From Comamonas antarctica (lineage in GTDB: Bacteria > Pseudomonadota > Gammaproteobacteria > Burkholderiales > Burkholderiaceae_C), in NCBI RefSeq assembly GCF_013363755.1, contig NZ_CP054840.1:386001-450000 (forward strand): a stretch of 64,000 nt of DNA, in the 5' to 3' direction. This document shows positions 26,001 through 33,564 of this stretch, one piece after another. The notes beneath the pieces were generated by a model. It saw only the letters and a list, made by a program, of their open reading frames with translations, ran no database searches and was not told where the DNA came from. Each line of letters starts with the position of its first letter. Position 1 is the first letter of the stretch. A program made the position numbers and the translations under genes.

Positions 26001-26036
26001 ATAGCTGTCTGAATTGATGTCTGAACTGTTTGACAT
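23004..26036 (-). CDS. Methyltransferase / coiled coil / GT4 / GT2 fusion protein
   Basis: A 1010-residue cytosolic protein with four parts. First is a class I SAM-dependent methyltransferase (about 30-210) with motif I DWGCAQGDG (58-66), GIDFSE (81-86) and NTLEHF (124-129). Second is a heptad-like coiled coil (about 235-305) with repeated 'AERDAQIAQL'/'TERDQQISSL' units. Third is a GT4-like transferase (about 390-750) with NPVKVYEYLAAGKPVV. Fourth is a GT2 domain (about 759-1010) with VSVIILTFNN, VVDNASTDD, the LNNDT metal site and FFEDDDY. Its ATG directly follows the TAA of wzt with no gap. Methyltransferase plus coiled coil next to an extended Wzt recalls WbdD, which caps ABC-exported O-antigens and sets chain length. 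The extra GT domains are unusual. This role is inferred. Confidence 0.88.
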   Translation of the reverse strand: MSNSSDINSDSYWDGRFSSDWETHQGPRQSRFFARLAMENLPPWLIEQVRRGGLTLADWGCAQGDGTDVLGSHVGPQQVTGIDFSEVAIAQAAGRYPTIRFVAENWLEPSQGNAERFDIVFSSNTLEHFHRPWEVLQALGTRAGKAVVLALPYRELERIDEHFYSFLPGNVPVALSNGFRLVWARVVDCRQMPDTMWGGEQIFLVYADGEWVDTLKLTLADCELGRDDVAGALAWLRAQVAARDSQIAASAEIEVQSTLISQVFAERDAQIAQLHQALTERDQQISSLQREACAREGQMASLNATLFQISDWADRIGKRPVRYALKKTALGFARRTLRALPLSMATKQRLREQFFSIIRPLRASVQPQAPQQRPLSAAVLQMADKQFVDSERDVFVFAVIDWSFRIQRPQHIARSLADAGRRVFYFSNHFIDADEPGYQLEQLPGAAALYQIKLHVKGAPAIYFDAPSDAALAQLQQSMAQVIHDFGALSSLSLVQHAYWYPLVTRLPNTYRIYDCMDHHEGFGNVPEKLMAIEKQMLAGADLVTVTSSWLEDFARGYNPSVAMVRNAAEYAHFSEPPAQTYVDAKGRKIIGYYGAIAEWFDLELLRAVALAHPDCLVLLVGNDTVGAQKQLADLPNVEFTGEVPYARLPYYLYAFDVCLLPFQVIPLTLATNPVKVYEYLAAGKPVVCVDLPEVSQFGDLVGCAATTEAFIALTGAALRESGEEAARNAAARRSFAVEQTWSHRGEQLLEGLAKIQLPRVSVIILTFNNLDLTRACLDSVLKRSDYPNLEVIVVDNASTDDTPAYLEAFGQRHPEVRMVLNSENLGFAAGNNVGLEIATGDYLVVLNNDTVVTPGWVLTLLRHFEREPALGLLGPVTGNIGNEARIEISYPDLAHMPATALNYTLAHMGERYPMHNVAFFCTILPRSTYERCGAISEDYGLGFFEDDDYCRKVEAEGLQIACAEDVFVHHHLSASFNKMNDEKRRALVERNKAIYEKKWGTWKPHSYRP

Positions 26037-27371
26037 TTATGCCTCTTGCACCGATTGCTGTACCGCCGGCTGGAAGATTCCAAAGAACCGCTGATCGGCC
26101 AACGAGGAAAAATAATGCGCGCCCTCGAAATATTCGTAGTAATGGGCGACGTTGCTATGCTCGCGGTTCTCGACCGCGGCGACCAGCAGGTACTTTCCTG
26201 TAACCAGCTGGTTGTCCATGCGAAAGCGCACCCGGAAGCATTCGCTCCCGGGCAGTGCCGTGCCTGCGTCATGGGTGGTGGACACCAGCAGGTCGGTTCC
26301 CTTGAGATCCTTGATGGAGAAGGCCAGGCTCAGATGCTCGCGCGGAATGTCCGGGGGGATGCGCACATCGATGAGGATCTCCATGGGTTCCCCCCAGCCG
26401 ATGGTGTCGCGGCGCATGCCGTTGGCATCGCACACCGAGGCCGCCAGGATCACGCCGCGGTGCGACCCCCAGTGCGTGACCGGGCGCGCATCCAGGCCAT
26501 GCGCCGTGGGCGCGCCGGCAGGCGTTGCCGCAGCGTCGCCGCTGTGCGCCACGCTGCCGGCCGGGGCTTCGGCGGCCTTGGCCTGGCCTTGTTCCGCCGC
26601 GACCTCGTCGCGGAACATCATCTCCATGTACCGGCCGGAGATCGGAAAAACGTCGCCGTCCTCCACCAGCTTGCCGCTGTCGAGCCAGATCGCGCGCTGG
26701 CACAGCGTGCGCACCGAGCCGACGTCATGGCTGACGAACAGGATGGTGGCGCCACGCTCCTGGATCTCCTTGATGCGGCGCATGCACTTGGCAACGAAGC
26801 GCGCGTCACCCACGGACAGGGCTTCGTCCACGATCAGGATCTCGGGATCGACATGGATGGCAATCGAGAACGCCAGCCGGGCGTGCATGCCGCTGGAGTA
26901 GGTCTTGACGGGTTGGTCGATGAAGTCGCCCAGCTCGGAAAAGGCCAGCACTTCGTTCATGCGTGCCTGCATGCTTTCCTGCGGAAAACCCAGGATGGCC
27001 GCCGTCAGCAGCACGTTCTCGCGCCCGGTGAACTCGGTATTGAAGCCCGCGCCCAGTTCCAGCAGTGCCGCCACGCGGCCGTGCGTCGACACCGTGCCTT
27101 GCGTCGGCGCGACGGTGCCGCAGATGATCTGCAGCAGGGTGGACTTGCCCGAGCCGTTGCGGCCGATGATGCCGACGGTCTCGCCCTTTTTGACCTCGAA
27201 GCTCACATCGCGCAATGCCCAGAATTCGCGGAAATAGCGCCGTGCCGGCTTGCCGATGAGACGCAGCAGGCGGGGCACGATGAACTGCTTGAGGCGATCG
27301 CGTGGCGCGGCGTAGATCTCGTAGCACTTGCTCAGATGGCTGACGCGGATGGCGACATCGTTAGAGGACAT
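26037..27371 (-). CDS. wzt: ABC transporter ATPase with C-terminal substrate-binding domain (Wzt)
   Basis: The ATPase of an O-antigen or related polysaccharide exporter. In its 444 residues the Walker A is GRNGSGKST (70-78), the signature YSSGMHARL (158-166), Walker B ILIVDEALSV (178-187) and the H-loop SHD (214-216). The gate helix region AALLELGAGF is typical of polysaccharide ABCs. An Ala-rich linker (about 255-295) leads to a beta-rich C-terminal domain (about 300-440) like those that bind the capped chain end in Wzt proteins. The start at 27371 overlaps wzm by 11 nt; the frame is open 12 codons further. Confidence 0.95.
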   Translation of the reverse strand: MSSNDVAIRVSHLSKCYEIYAAPRDRLKQFIVPRLLRLIGKPARRYFREFWALRDVSFEVKKGETVGIIGRNGSGKSTLLQIICGTVAPTQGTVSTHGRVAALLELGAGFNTEFTGRENVLLTAAILGFPQESMQARMNEVLAFSELGDFIDQPVKTYSSGMHARLAFSIAIHVDPEILIVDEALSVGDARFVAKCMRRIKEIQERGATILFVSHDVGSVRTLCQRAIWLDSGKLVEDGDVFPISGRYMEMMFRDEVAAEQGQAKAAEAPAGSVAHSGDAAATPAGAPTAHGLDARPVTHWGSHRGVILAASVCDANGMRRDTIGWGEPMEILIDVRIPPDIPREHLSLAFSIKDLKGTDLLVSTTHDAGTALPGSECFRVRFRMDNQLVTGKYLLVAAVENREHSNVAHYYEYFEGAHYFSSLADQRFFGIFQPAVQQSVQEA

Positions 27372-28212
27372 CGGAAAAGCCCTTTCTGGTTTTCTGGAAC
27401 CAGGCAAAACCGGCCCATGCCACGAGGATGGCGCCCAGCATGTACAGCGCCCATCCGGTCCAATTCGGCAAGTGCCCCCAGATCAGCACTTCGCGCATCT
27501 GTTCGATGATGAAGGTCAAGGGGTTGGCCATGAGCCAGGGGCGGTATTTTTCCGGCAGCGCGGTGATCGGATAGAACACCGGTGCGAGGAACATCATCAC
27601 CATGGTGAGGATGCCGATGGTCTGGCCGACATCGCGCAGGAACACGCCCATCGAGGCAAACATCCACGCCAGACCCAGCGTCAGAAGCACCAGCGGCAGC
27701 ACCACCAGCGGTGCCAGCAGCACGGTCCAATGCAGGTGGCCGTTGAAGAGAAAAAACGCGACCAGCAGCACGCAGAGGCTTACGAAACTGTGGAACAGCG
27801 CCGCACCCATGCTGACCACGGGCAGTATCTCCAGCGGAAAGACGACCTTCTTGACGTAATTCACGTTGGACAGGATCAGGCCGGGCGAGCGGTTGAGCAC
27901 TTCTGCAAACAGGCCGTGCACGATCATGCCGACAAACAGCACCACGGCGAACTGGGTGCGGCTTTCGTCGCCGCCGATGCCCCAGCGGGCCTTGAAGACG
28001 AACGAAAACACGAAGGTGTAGACCGTCAGCATGAACACCGGATTGAAGAACGACCAGGCCAGGCCCATGACGGAGCCCTTGTAGCGGCCGACCACTTCAC
28101 GCCGTGTCATCTGCACGATCAGCGCCCGGTGGCGCCACAGGCTTGCTGCCAGCGCGGGCAGGGAAGCCGGCGCTGGCGCATGGGGGTCGATGGTCTGGGA
28201 AGGGGAGGTCAT
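27361..28212 (-). CDS. wzm: ABC transporter permease for polysaccharide export (Wzm)
   Basis: A 283-residue ABC-2 type permease with six membrane segments. The N-terminal amphipathic region (RREVVGRYKGSVMGLAWSFFNP) and the NVNYVKKVVFPLEILP loop are characteristic of O-antigen and teichoic acid exporters (Wzm/TagG). It works with the Wzt protein, whose gene starts before wzm ends. The start MTSPSQTIDP at 28212 has GGAA eight bases upstream; an ATG three codons earlier is also possible. A 63-nt gap separates it from the upstream glycosyltransferase gene. Confidence 0.95.
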   Translation of the reverse strand: MTSPSQTIDPHAPAPASLPALAASLWRHRALIVQMTRREVVGRYKGSVMGLAWSFFNPVFMLTVYTFVFSFVFKARWGIGGDESRTQFAVVLFVGMIVHGLFAEVLNRSPGLILSNVNYVKKVVFPLEILPVVSMGAALFHSFVSLCVLLVAFFLFNGHLHWTVLLAPLVVLPLVLLTLGLAWMFASMGVFLRDVGQTIGILTMVMMFLAPVFYPITALPEKYRPWLMANPLTFIIEQMREVLIWGHLPNWTGWALYMLGAILVAWAGFAWFQKTRKGFSDVL

Positions 28213-28275
28213 GCAATGCATTCCATGGGGTTCAGGGGGTAGCCTGGCGCAGCTGCGAGGCACGCCGGGCGGCGT

Positions 28276-29379
28276 TCACGGCAGCAGGTTCGCGGCATCG
28301 AAGCGAGCCTTCCAGCCATTGCGGGCCACGAATTCCAGGGCGCCGGCACAGTCGTTGTCCAGCATCAGCGCCGATTCGGCCAGTGCGCCGATATCCTGCA
28401 GCGCTGCGCTGATGAACGTGCCGGGCGCGTCCGCGCGAAACGCCATCTCCCCGAACTGGGTGGACATCACCGGCAGATTGAGTGCGCGGTATTCATAGAA
28501 CTTGATGGGATCGACCGAAGCGGTGAGGTCGTTCCTGAGAAACGGAATCAGGCCCACGTCGAAACCGCGCATCGCTTCCAGGGCCGCCGCGTGGTGGCAG
28601 CCCGGCAGCATTTCAATGTTGGACGGCAACTGCGTCGGCGCCGCCTGGAACACCGGACCGATCAGCCTGACCACATCGCGCGGCCGCGCCCGGGCCAGCG
28701 CGATGACCCAGTCCCAGTCGAACCAGGAAGCAATCGTGCCGACATAGCCGAACACCTTGGGCTGGGCCTGCAGGTCGCGCGCGCGCGGCGCGGGCATCAT
28801 GCTGTCGTCCAGGGCATTGGCGACGAATTGCAGATCGGGGCGCAATTCGCGCCAGTGCTGCTGCAAACGCGTGCTGGTGACCCATAAGGTGTCGGCCTGG
28901 CGCGCCAGCTGTTCCTCGCGGCGCGCCATGGCGCGGCGCGAGAACCCGTTGTAGAACGCTGGAAATTCGTCCATCGCGTCGTAGAGCGAACGCGCGTTCT
29001 TCAGCCGCTTGAGCACCGCCAGCGCCAACACGCTGGGCTTGCCCGCAGCCACCAGCGTGTCATGGCCTTCGGCAAAGCGCGCCAGTGCGTCGAGGGTGGG
29101 GCGCCAGAAGAAGGCGTTGATCGCGCCGGAGCCGGGCAGGGGCTCGATGGGAAGCGCCAGCGGCCTGAGCACGCGCAGCCAGGGCGGTGGTGCCTGCGTT
29201 GCGAGGTTCTGGGACGGGCGCGGGCGGCGCAGGTCCGCAAGCCTTGGCAGGCGCGTGGGGTAAGGGTCCACCCAGAGCACATCGCTGCCGGTGCGGGCAT
29301 GAAACCAGTCGACGAACTTCTGCGGGCGCTGCGCGAAGCTGGCCCATGGCACCGGCGACAGGTAGATGAGGCGTGTCAA
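28276..29379 (-). CDS. GT4-like glycosyltransferase
   Basis: A 367-residue GT-B transferase. It has an N-terminal half with SPVPWASFAQRPQK and YDAMDEFPAF, and a C-terminal half with VFGYVGTIASWFDWDW and the DPIKFYEYRALNLPV acceptor/nucleotide-sugar motif. It is clearly related to residues 390-750 of the neighbouring fusion protein, which carries RIQRPQ, YDCMDHHEGF, IIGYYGAIAEWFD and NPVKVYEYLAAGKPV in the same order. The TTG start at 29379 overlaps the wecB stop as TTGA, indicating coupled translation; no better start was seen. It probably adds a sugar during O-antigen assembly. Confidence 0.85.
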   Translation of the reverse strand: MTRLIYLSPVPWASFAQRPQKFVDWFHARTGSDVLWVDPYPTRLPRLADLRRPRPSQNLATQAPPPWLRVLRPLALPIEPLPGSGAINAFFWRPTLDALARFAEGHDTLVAAGKPSVLALAVLKRLKNARSLYDAMDEFPAFYNGFSRRAMARREEQLARQADTLWVTSTRLQQHWRELRPDLQFVANALDDSMMPAPRARDLQAQPKVFGYVGTIASWFDWDWVIALARARPRDVVRLIGPVFQAAPTQLPSNIEMLPGCHHAAALEAMRGFDVGLIPFLRNDLTASVDPIKFYEYRALNLPVMSTQFGEMAFRADAPGTFISAALQDIGALAESALMLDNDCAGALEFVARNGWKARFDAANLLP

Positions 29380-30488
29380 GAAAAGTGTTCCCGCAGGGTC
29401 TTGACGATGCGTCCCGAGGCCAGTCCGTCGCCATAGGGCGAGATCCCGCGTGCCATGTCGCGGTAGGCGGCCTCGTCGTCGAGCAGCCGCTGGGCTTCGG
29501 TCACGATGCGCTCGTAATTCGGCCCCACCAGCTTGACCACGCCCTGTTCGACGGCTTCGGGACGTTCCGTTTCCTCGCGCAGCACCAGCACCGGCTTGCC
29601 CAGCGCCGGAGCCTCTTCCTGCACGCCGCCGGAGTCGCTGATGATCAGATAGGCTTGCTTCATGGCCGCGACGAAAGGGGCGTAATCCAGTGGCTCGCAC
29701 AGGCGGATGTTCGGAGAATCGCCGAGCACTTCATGCGCGACATCCTTCACATTCGGGTTCGGATGCACCGGATAGAGGAATTGCACGTCGGGGTTGTTGG
29801 CGGCCAGCGTCTGCAGGGCGCGGCAGATCTCGCGGAAAGGCGCGCCGAAATTCTCGCGGCGGTGCGAGGTGATCAGCACCAGGCGCTTTTGCGGATCGAG
29901 GTCGATGCCGATCTGCAGGTCCTTGGCCGCGGTCATCAGCAGCGCGTCGATCACGGTATTGCCGGTGACCAGGATGTCCTTGTCCGGCATGCCTTCACGC
30001 AGCAGGTTCTGGCGCGAGCCTTCGGTCGGCGCGAAGTGCCAGCGTGCGAGCTTGCCGGCAATCACGCGATTGGCTTCCTCGGGGAAAGGATTTTGCATGT
30101 CCCAGGTACGCAACCCCGCTTCGACATGGCCGATGGGAATCCGGTGGTAGAAGCAGGCCAGCGCCACCGTCATCACGGTCGTGGTATCGCCTTGCACCAG
30201 CACCACGTCCGGTTTCTCGTTGAGCAGCACCTGGTCCATCTCCAGCAGCAGACGGGCGGTCAAGGTGGTCAGCGCCTGGTTCGGGCGCATGATGTCCAGG
30301 TCGATGTCGGGCGTGATCCCGAAGAAGTTGAGCACCTGGTCGAGCATGTTGCGGTGCTGCGCCGTCGCCAGTACGCGCACCTGGGCCCAGGGTTCGTTTT
30401 TCAGCGCCAGGATCACCGGAGCCATCTTGATGGCTTCGGGGCGTGTTCCGACCACGCACAAAACACTCTTTTTCTGCACCATTTGCAT
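29376..30488 (-). CDS. wecB: UDP-N-acetylglucosamine 2-epimerase (non-hydrolysing)
   Basis: Interconverts UDP-GlcNAc and UDP-ManNAc. The 370-residue enzyme has the GTRPEAIKMAP head, the QGDTTTVM block, HRRENFG and SDSGGVQEEA, all family markers. It is the first gene of the minus-strand polysaccharide operon. No ManNAc dehydrogenase (wecC) is in the window, so the product may be used as ManNAc or further modified elsewhere. Two nearby ATGs (30488 and 30482) are possible; AAGGA fits the second better, at 9 nt spacing. Transcription probably starts in the AT-rich region just upstream. Confidence 0.95.
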   Translation of the reverse strand: MQMVQKKSVLCVVGTRPEAIKMAPVILALKNEPWAQVRVLATAQHRNMLDQVLNFFGITPDIDLDIMRPNQALTTLTARLLLEMDQVLLNEKPDVVLVQGDTTTVMTVALACFYHRIPIGHVEAGLRTWDMQNPFPEEANRVIAGKLARWHFAPTEGSRQNLLREGMPDKDILVTGNTVIDALLMTAAKDLQIGIDLDPQKRLVLITSHRRENFGAPFREICRALQTLAANNPDVQFLYPVHPNPNVKDVAHEVLGDSPNIRLCEPLDYAPFVAAMKQAYLIISDSGGVQEEAPALGKPVLVLREETERPEAVEQGVVKLVGPNYERIVTEAQRLLDDEAAYRDMARGISPYGDGLASGRIVKTLREHFS

Positions 30489-31069
30489 ATTTCCTTGATC
30501 GTCGCGGATTTAATCGTTCAAAAGAGGAGCCGCAGCCATTGCGTTATTCGCCTTTGCCAACCGATGCTGCTCCCGCATTTGTCGTGAGTGGGCGGCACTG
30601 CCAATTTGAAAGCGAAGCGGCTGGCATAATTCGGGCTGCCCCACACCAGTGCGAGTAACTGATCTCCAATATCTGGCGCCAATATCTGCTGAAATGGCCG
30701 CTGGATCGGTATTGCGGATGCCGTCGAACGGATTTTCCTGCGGGAAAGCATTGATCATCAGTGGTTCGAATGCTTGACATGGTTCCCGGAGTTCAACTTG
30801 AAGTGGAGTTGGCTGTTGGCTGCCGTCTTGGGTAGCGCACTGTAGGTTTACAGTAAGCTACAAAATAAAACTCTTTGTCGTTTCAAATACTTTTTGAAGC
30901 GAAAAGCCAGGCGCAAATGCGGTGAAAAGCCAGCAATTCAAAAGTCTCATCAGGCAAATGCGCCCACGGCAAACGACGATTATGCCATCTGATCGAAGCT
31001 TCCCGGCCATCGCGGCGGGGTTGCCATTCGGTCGATTTCCGGCACGCCGCATTGGCTCCCCCGCCAGCG
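30489..31069. other. AT-rich non-coding region upstream of the polysaccharide operon
   Basis: This 581-nt stretch holds no convincing gene. It is much richer in A and T than its surroundings, most clearly around 30760-30960. It must contain the promoter for wecB and the genes after it, since these are transcribed from its left end on the minus strand. An inverted repeat is at 30832-30861. Short ORFs here have no recognisable features. The base composition suggests acquired DNA or a remnant at the edge of the O-antigen locus. Confidence 0.7.
30832..30861. promoter_or_regulatory. Nested inverted repeat in the AT-rich region
   Basis: Outer arms GTAGC (30832-30836) and GCTAC (30857-30861) enclose inner arms CTGTA (30840-30844) and TACAG (30849-30853), with a GGTT centre and 3-nt unpaired steps between. 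The whole is a 30-bp imperfect palindrome, about 345 nt upstream of wecB. It could be an operator or the end of a lost mobile element. Confidence 0.45.
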
Positions 31070-32224
31070 CTAGCGCATGGCCGACAGCAGCAGCACTGCA
31101 ACCAGCAGCGCAAACAGCACCGCCAGCGTGATCTTCACCCAGCTGTACGGCTGCTCCCCGGCAATCTGGCCGGTGTAGCCATTGGCCACGATCTGGTAGC
31201 TCTTGCGGCCGTAGGTGTAACCGACGAGCCAGACCGGCATCAGCGTGTGCTTGAAGGTGCGGCCGCGGTACTGGCTCTGCACGCGCAGGTTGCGCAGCGT
31301 GTCGCCGGGCACCTGGCGCGCGCACATCTGGCGCACCGCAGCGTCCATCTCCTCGCGGTTGAGTTCGGCGGCCTGGCCCAGGTCGACCTGGTAGCGCTCC
31401 ACGGTCCAGCCGCGCACGAACTCGGGCGTGTAGGGCTTGAGGTCGGTCGTGGTGGGGAAGGGCTCGACCTTGCGCAGCAGCGCCGCATGCACGCCCACCG
31501 TGCCCGGCACCAGTGCGTCGTCGAAGAAGTGCGCGAGCTGCCCCGCGGCCGGCTCCCAGCGCACATGCTGGACCTGGCGCGTCTGGGTGTTGCCGTTGGC
31601 GTCGCGGTAGGTTTCGGTGGTGTAGTAATAGAAGCCGGCCTCGGCCTGCCATGCCGCCTGCACATGGGCGTCGAACGTCCAGTAGGGCAGGTACAGGCCC
31701 TTGAGGGTGTCGGTCAGCGCAGCGTTCTTGAGCTTGTTCGGCGCAAACCAGCGCGAGCCATACCACTTGCGGATGGCGTCGCGGATCTGGCCGTCGCTGA
31801 CCTTGAACGGCAGGATGCTCTGCGGCGTGATCGCGTCGTTGCGCTCCTCGTGCGCGACGATGGCGGGCGAGCCGCAGAAATCGCAGCGCTGGGCCGTGCG
31901 CCCGTCGACGAACACCGAGATCGCGCGGCAGTTCTGGCACTGCACTTCATGGCGCGCCGCGCCCCAGCCGCGGCCCGATTGCGGGCTGGCAAGTGCCGCG
32001 GCCAGGTCCTGCTCGACCACGGCATTGCCCAGCTCCTCGCGCTGCGCCTCGCTCCAGGGCACCAGCGTGCCGCAGTAGGGACAGCGCAGCGATTGCGCCT
32101 TGGGGCTCCATTCGAGGTTGGCGCCGCACTCGGGGCAGGGATGCTTGCCGACCAGCGCCGGGCGGGCCGCGTCGGGCATTGCCGTATAGCCGGCGTCGGG
32201 GGAGCGGGAAGGTTCAGGAGTCAC
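31070..32224 (-). CDS. Zinc-ribbon membrane-anchored protein, partner of the SPFH protein
   Basis: A 384-residue protein with eight cysteines in four CxxC pairs: C30/C33, C48/C51, C96/C99 and C114/C117. These form two zinc ribbons. A long soluble region follows (about 125-360, no family recognised beyond resemblance to conserved 'zinc ribbon' hypotheticals), then one C-terminal membrane helix (about 364-382). It begins at a GTG (32224); an ATG 15 codons later is an alternative. It lies 55 nt downstream of the SPFH gene on the same strand. Such pairs are seen in other bacteria near YdjI-type SPFH proteins. The function is unknown. Confidence 0.8.
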   Translation of the reverse strand: MTPEPSRSPDAGYTAMPDAARPALVGKHPCPECGANLEWSPKAQSLRCPYCGTLVPWSEAQREELGNAVVEQDLAAALASPQSGRGWGAARHEVQCQNCRAISVFVDGRTAQRCDFCGSPAIVAHEERNDAITPQSILPFKVSDGQIRDAIRKWYGSRWFAPNKLKNAALTDTLKGLYLPYWTFDAHVQAAWQAEAGFYYYTTETYRDANGNTQTRQVQHVRWEPAAGQLAHFFDDALVPGTVGVHAALLRKVEPFPTTTDLKPYTPEFVRGWTVERYQVDLGQAAELNREEMDAAVRQMCARQVPGDTLRNLRVQSQYRGRTFKHTLMPVWLVGYTYGRKSYQIVANGYTGQIAGEQPYSWVKITLAVLFALLVAVLLLSAMR

Positions 32225-32279
32225 GAACAGGCCACCTTGGCGCCGCGCGGGCGCCGGTCTTCACATGCGAAAAGGCGGC

Positions 32280-33386
32280 TCAACCGCGCAGGTATTCGTC
32301 CAGCGCGCCCTGGGCAATGCGCCATTGGCTGCCGATCTTGCGGGCCTTGAGGTGGCCGGCGTCGATTTCCGCCAGCACATCGTCCAGGCCGACGCCCAGC
32401 AGCTGCGCGGCCTGTTCGGGCGTCAGCACCTGCAGCGCAGCGGGCGCCGCCGTGGTCTGGCCCGCCTGGGCGGCTGCCGGCGAAAACGCATCGGCTGCCG
32501 GGGCTGCGCCCGCGCCAGTGCCGGACGGCGGGGACTGCATGCTGCGCATCATTTCCTGCGCCATGCCAAAGCCCATGGCCATGGTCGCGGGCATCGTGGC
32601 GGCTGCGCTGCCTTCGCCGCCCGCCGCCATGGCCTGGCCCATCTGGTATTTCACATAGTCGTTGAGATTGCCGATCGCGCCCATGCTCGAGCGCTTGTCG
32701 ATGGCCTGCTCGACTTCGGGCGGCACCGAGACGTTCTCCAGCACGAAGCTGCTGATCTCCAGGCCGTACTTCTCGCGCATGGCCGGGTTGATCAGCTGCA
32801 GCAGCGCCTCGCCCAGGTCGCTGTAGCGCGTCGCCACATCGAGCACCGGCACATGCGCCTTGGCCAGCGCCTCGGTGAACACGCTGACAATGCGCGAGCG
32901 CATGGTGTCGGCAAACTCGTCGAGGCGGAAGTTCTGATCGGTGCCGGCGACTTCCTTGAGGAACTTGGGCGCCTCGACGATGCGGAAGTCGTAGCTGCCG
33001 AAAGCGCGGATGCGAACCACGCCGAAGTCCTTGTCGCGCAGCATCACCGGGTTGGCCGTGCCCCACTTGTTGCCGGTGAACAGCCGCGTGTTGAGGTAGT
33101 AGACATCGCACTTGAACGGCGACTGGAAGCCGTACTTCCAGCCCTGCAGCGTCGACAGGATGGGCACGTTCTGCGTGCTCAGCGTGTGCCGGCCGGGCTG
33201 GAACAGGTCGGCAAACCGGCCTTCGGAGACGAACTGCACGAGCTGCGATTCGCGCACGATCAGCTGCGCGCCGTTCTTGATTTCCTTGTCTTCGTCGGGC
33301 CAGCGGTAGGACAGCGTGTCGCGCGAATCATCGGTCCATTCGATGACTTCGATCAGTTGCTTGGTGATGATGTTCAGCAGACTCAT
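32280..33386 (-). CDS. SPFH-domain protein with C-terminal helix-turn-helix
   Basis: A 368-residue protein with no clear signal peptide or membrane helix. It has an SPFH/band-7-like region (about 25-245) of the YdjI or 'virion core protein' type, then a Gly/Met/Ala-rich linker (about 250-310). At the C-terminus (about 315-366) is an excisionase/MerR-like helix-turn-helix, [21 protein letters not shown]...[10 protein letters not shown]. The start at 33386 is supported by AAGG about 6 nt upstream. It is divergent from glyQ. The SPFH part suggests membrane-associated oligomers, possibly a stress scaffold. A DNA- or protein-binding tail on it is notable. Confidence 0.85.
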   Translation of the reverse strand: MSLLNIITKQLIEVIEWTDDSRDTLSYRWPDEDKEIKNGAQLIVRESQLVQFVSEGRFADLFQPGRHTLSTQNVPILSTLQGWKYGFQSPFKCDVYYLNTRLFTGNKWGTANPVMLRDKDFGVVRIRAFGSYDFRIVEAPKFLKEVAGTDQNFRLDEFADTMRSRIVSVFTEALAKAHVPVLDVATRYSDLGEALLQLINPAMREKYGLEISSFVLENVSVPPEVEQAIDKRSSMGAIGNLNDYVKYQMGQAMAAGGEGSAAATMPATMAMGFGMAQEMMRSMQSPPSGTGAGAAPAADAFSPAAAQAGQTTAAPAALQVLTPEQAAQLLGVGLDDVLAEIDAGHLKARKIGSQWRIAQGALDEYLRG

Positions 33387-33564
33387 GGCGGACCTTGGCA
33401 GAGTGGAAAACAGTCGGTCCATTGTAGGGCGACCCATGGCCGCGCATGCCCATGCGTGCGGGCTGGACGCCAAACCCGGACGCCGACATAAAATCACGGT
33501 TTACGCGCTCCGCGCGCGCTACCTACCTCCGCGCAGGTCCCACCTGCCGCAAGCCCGAGAAGTC

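Noticed and set aside
23004..26036. Fusion gene as an artefact of a missed stop or frameshift
   Set aside because: The frame is continuous over 1010 codons, each domain is complete, and there are linkers between them. A base error would break the frame rather than create it. The possibility of a missing stop by a single substitution remains small.
30858..31940. 360-codon open frame overlapping the zinc-ribbon gene
   Set aside because: It is in another frame of the same strand as the zinc-ribbon gene and its protein is Arg/Ala-rich without domains, while the frame ending at 31070 has clear CxxC pairs.
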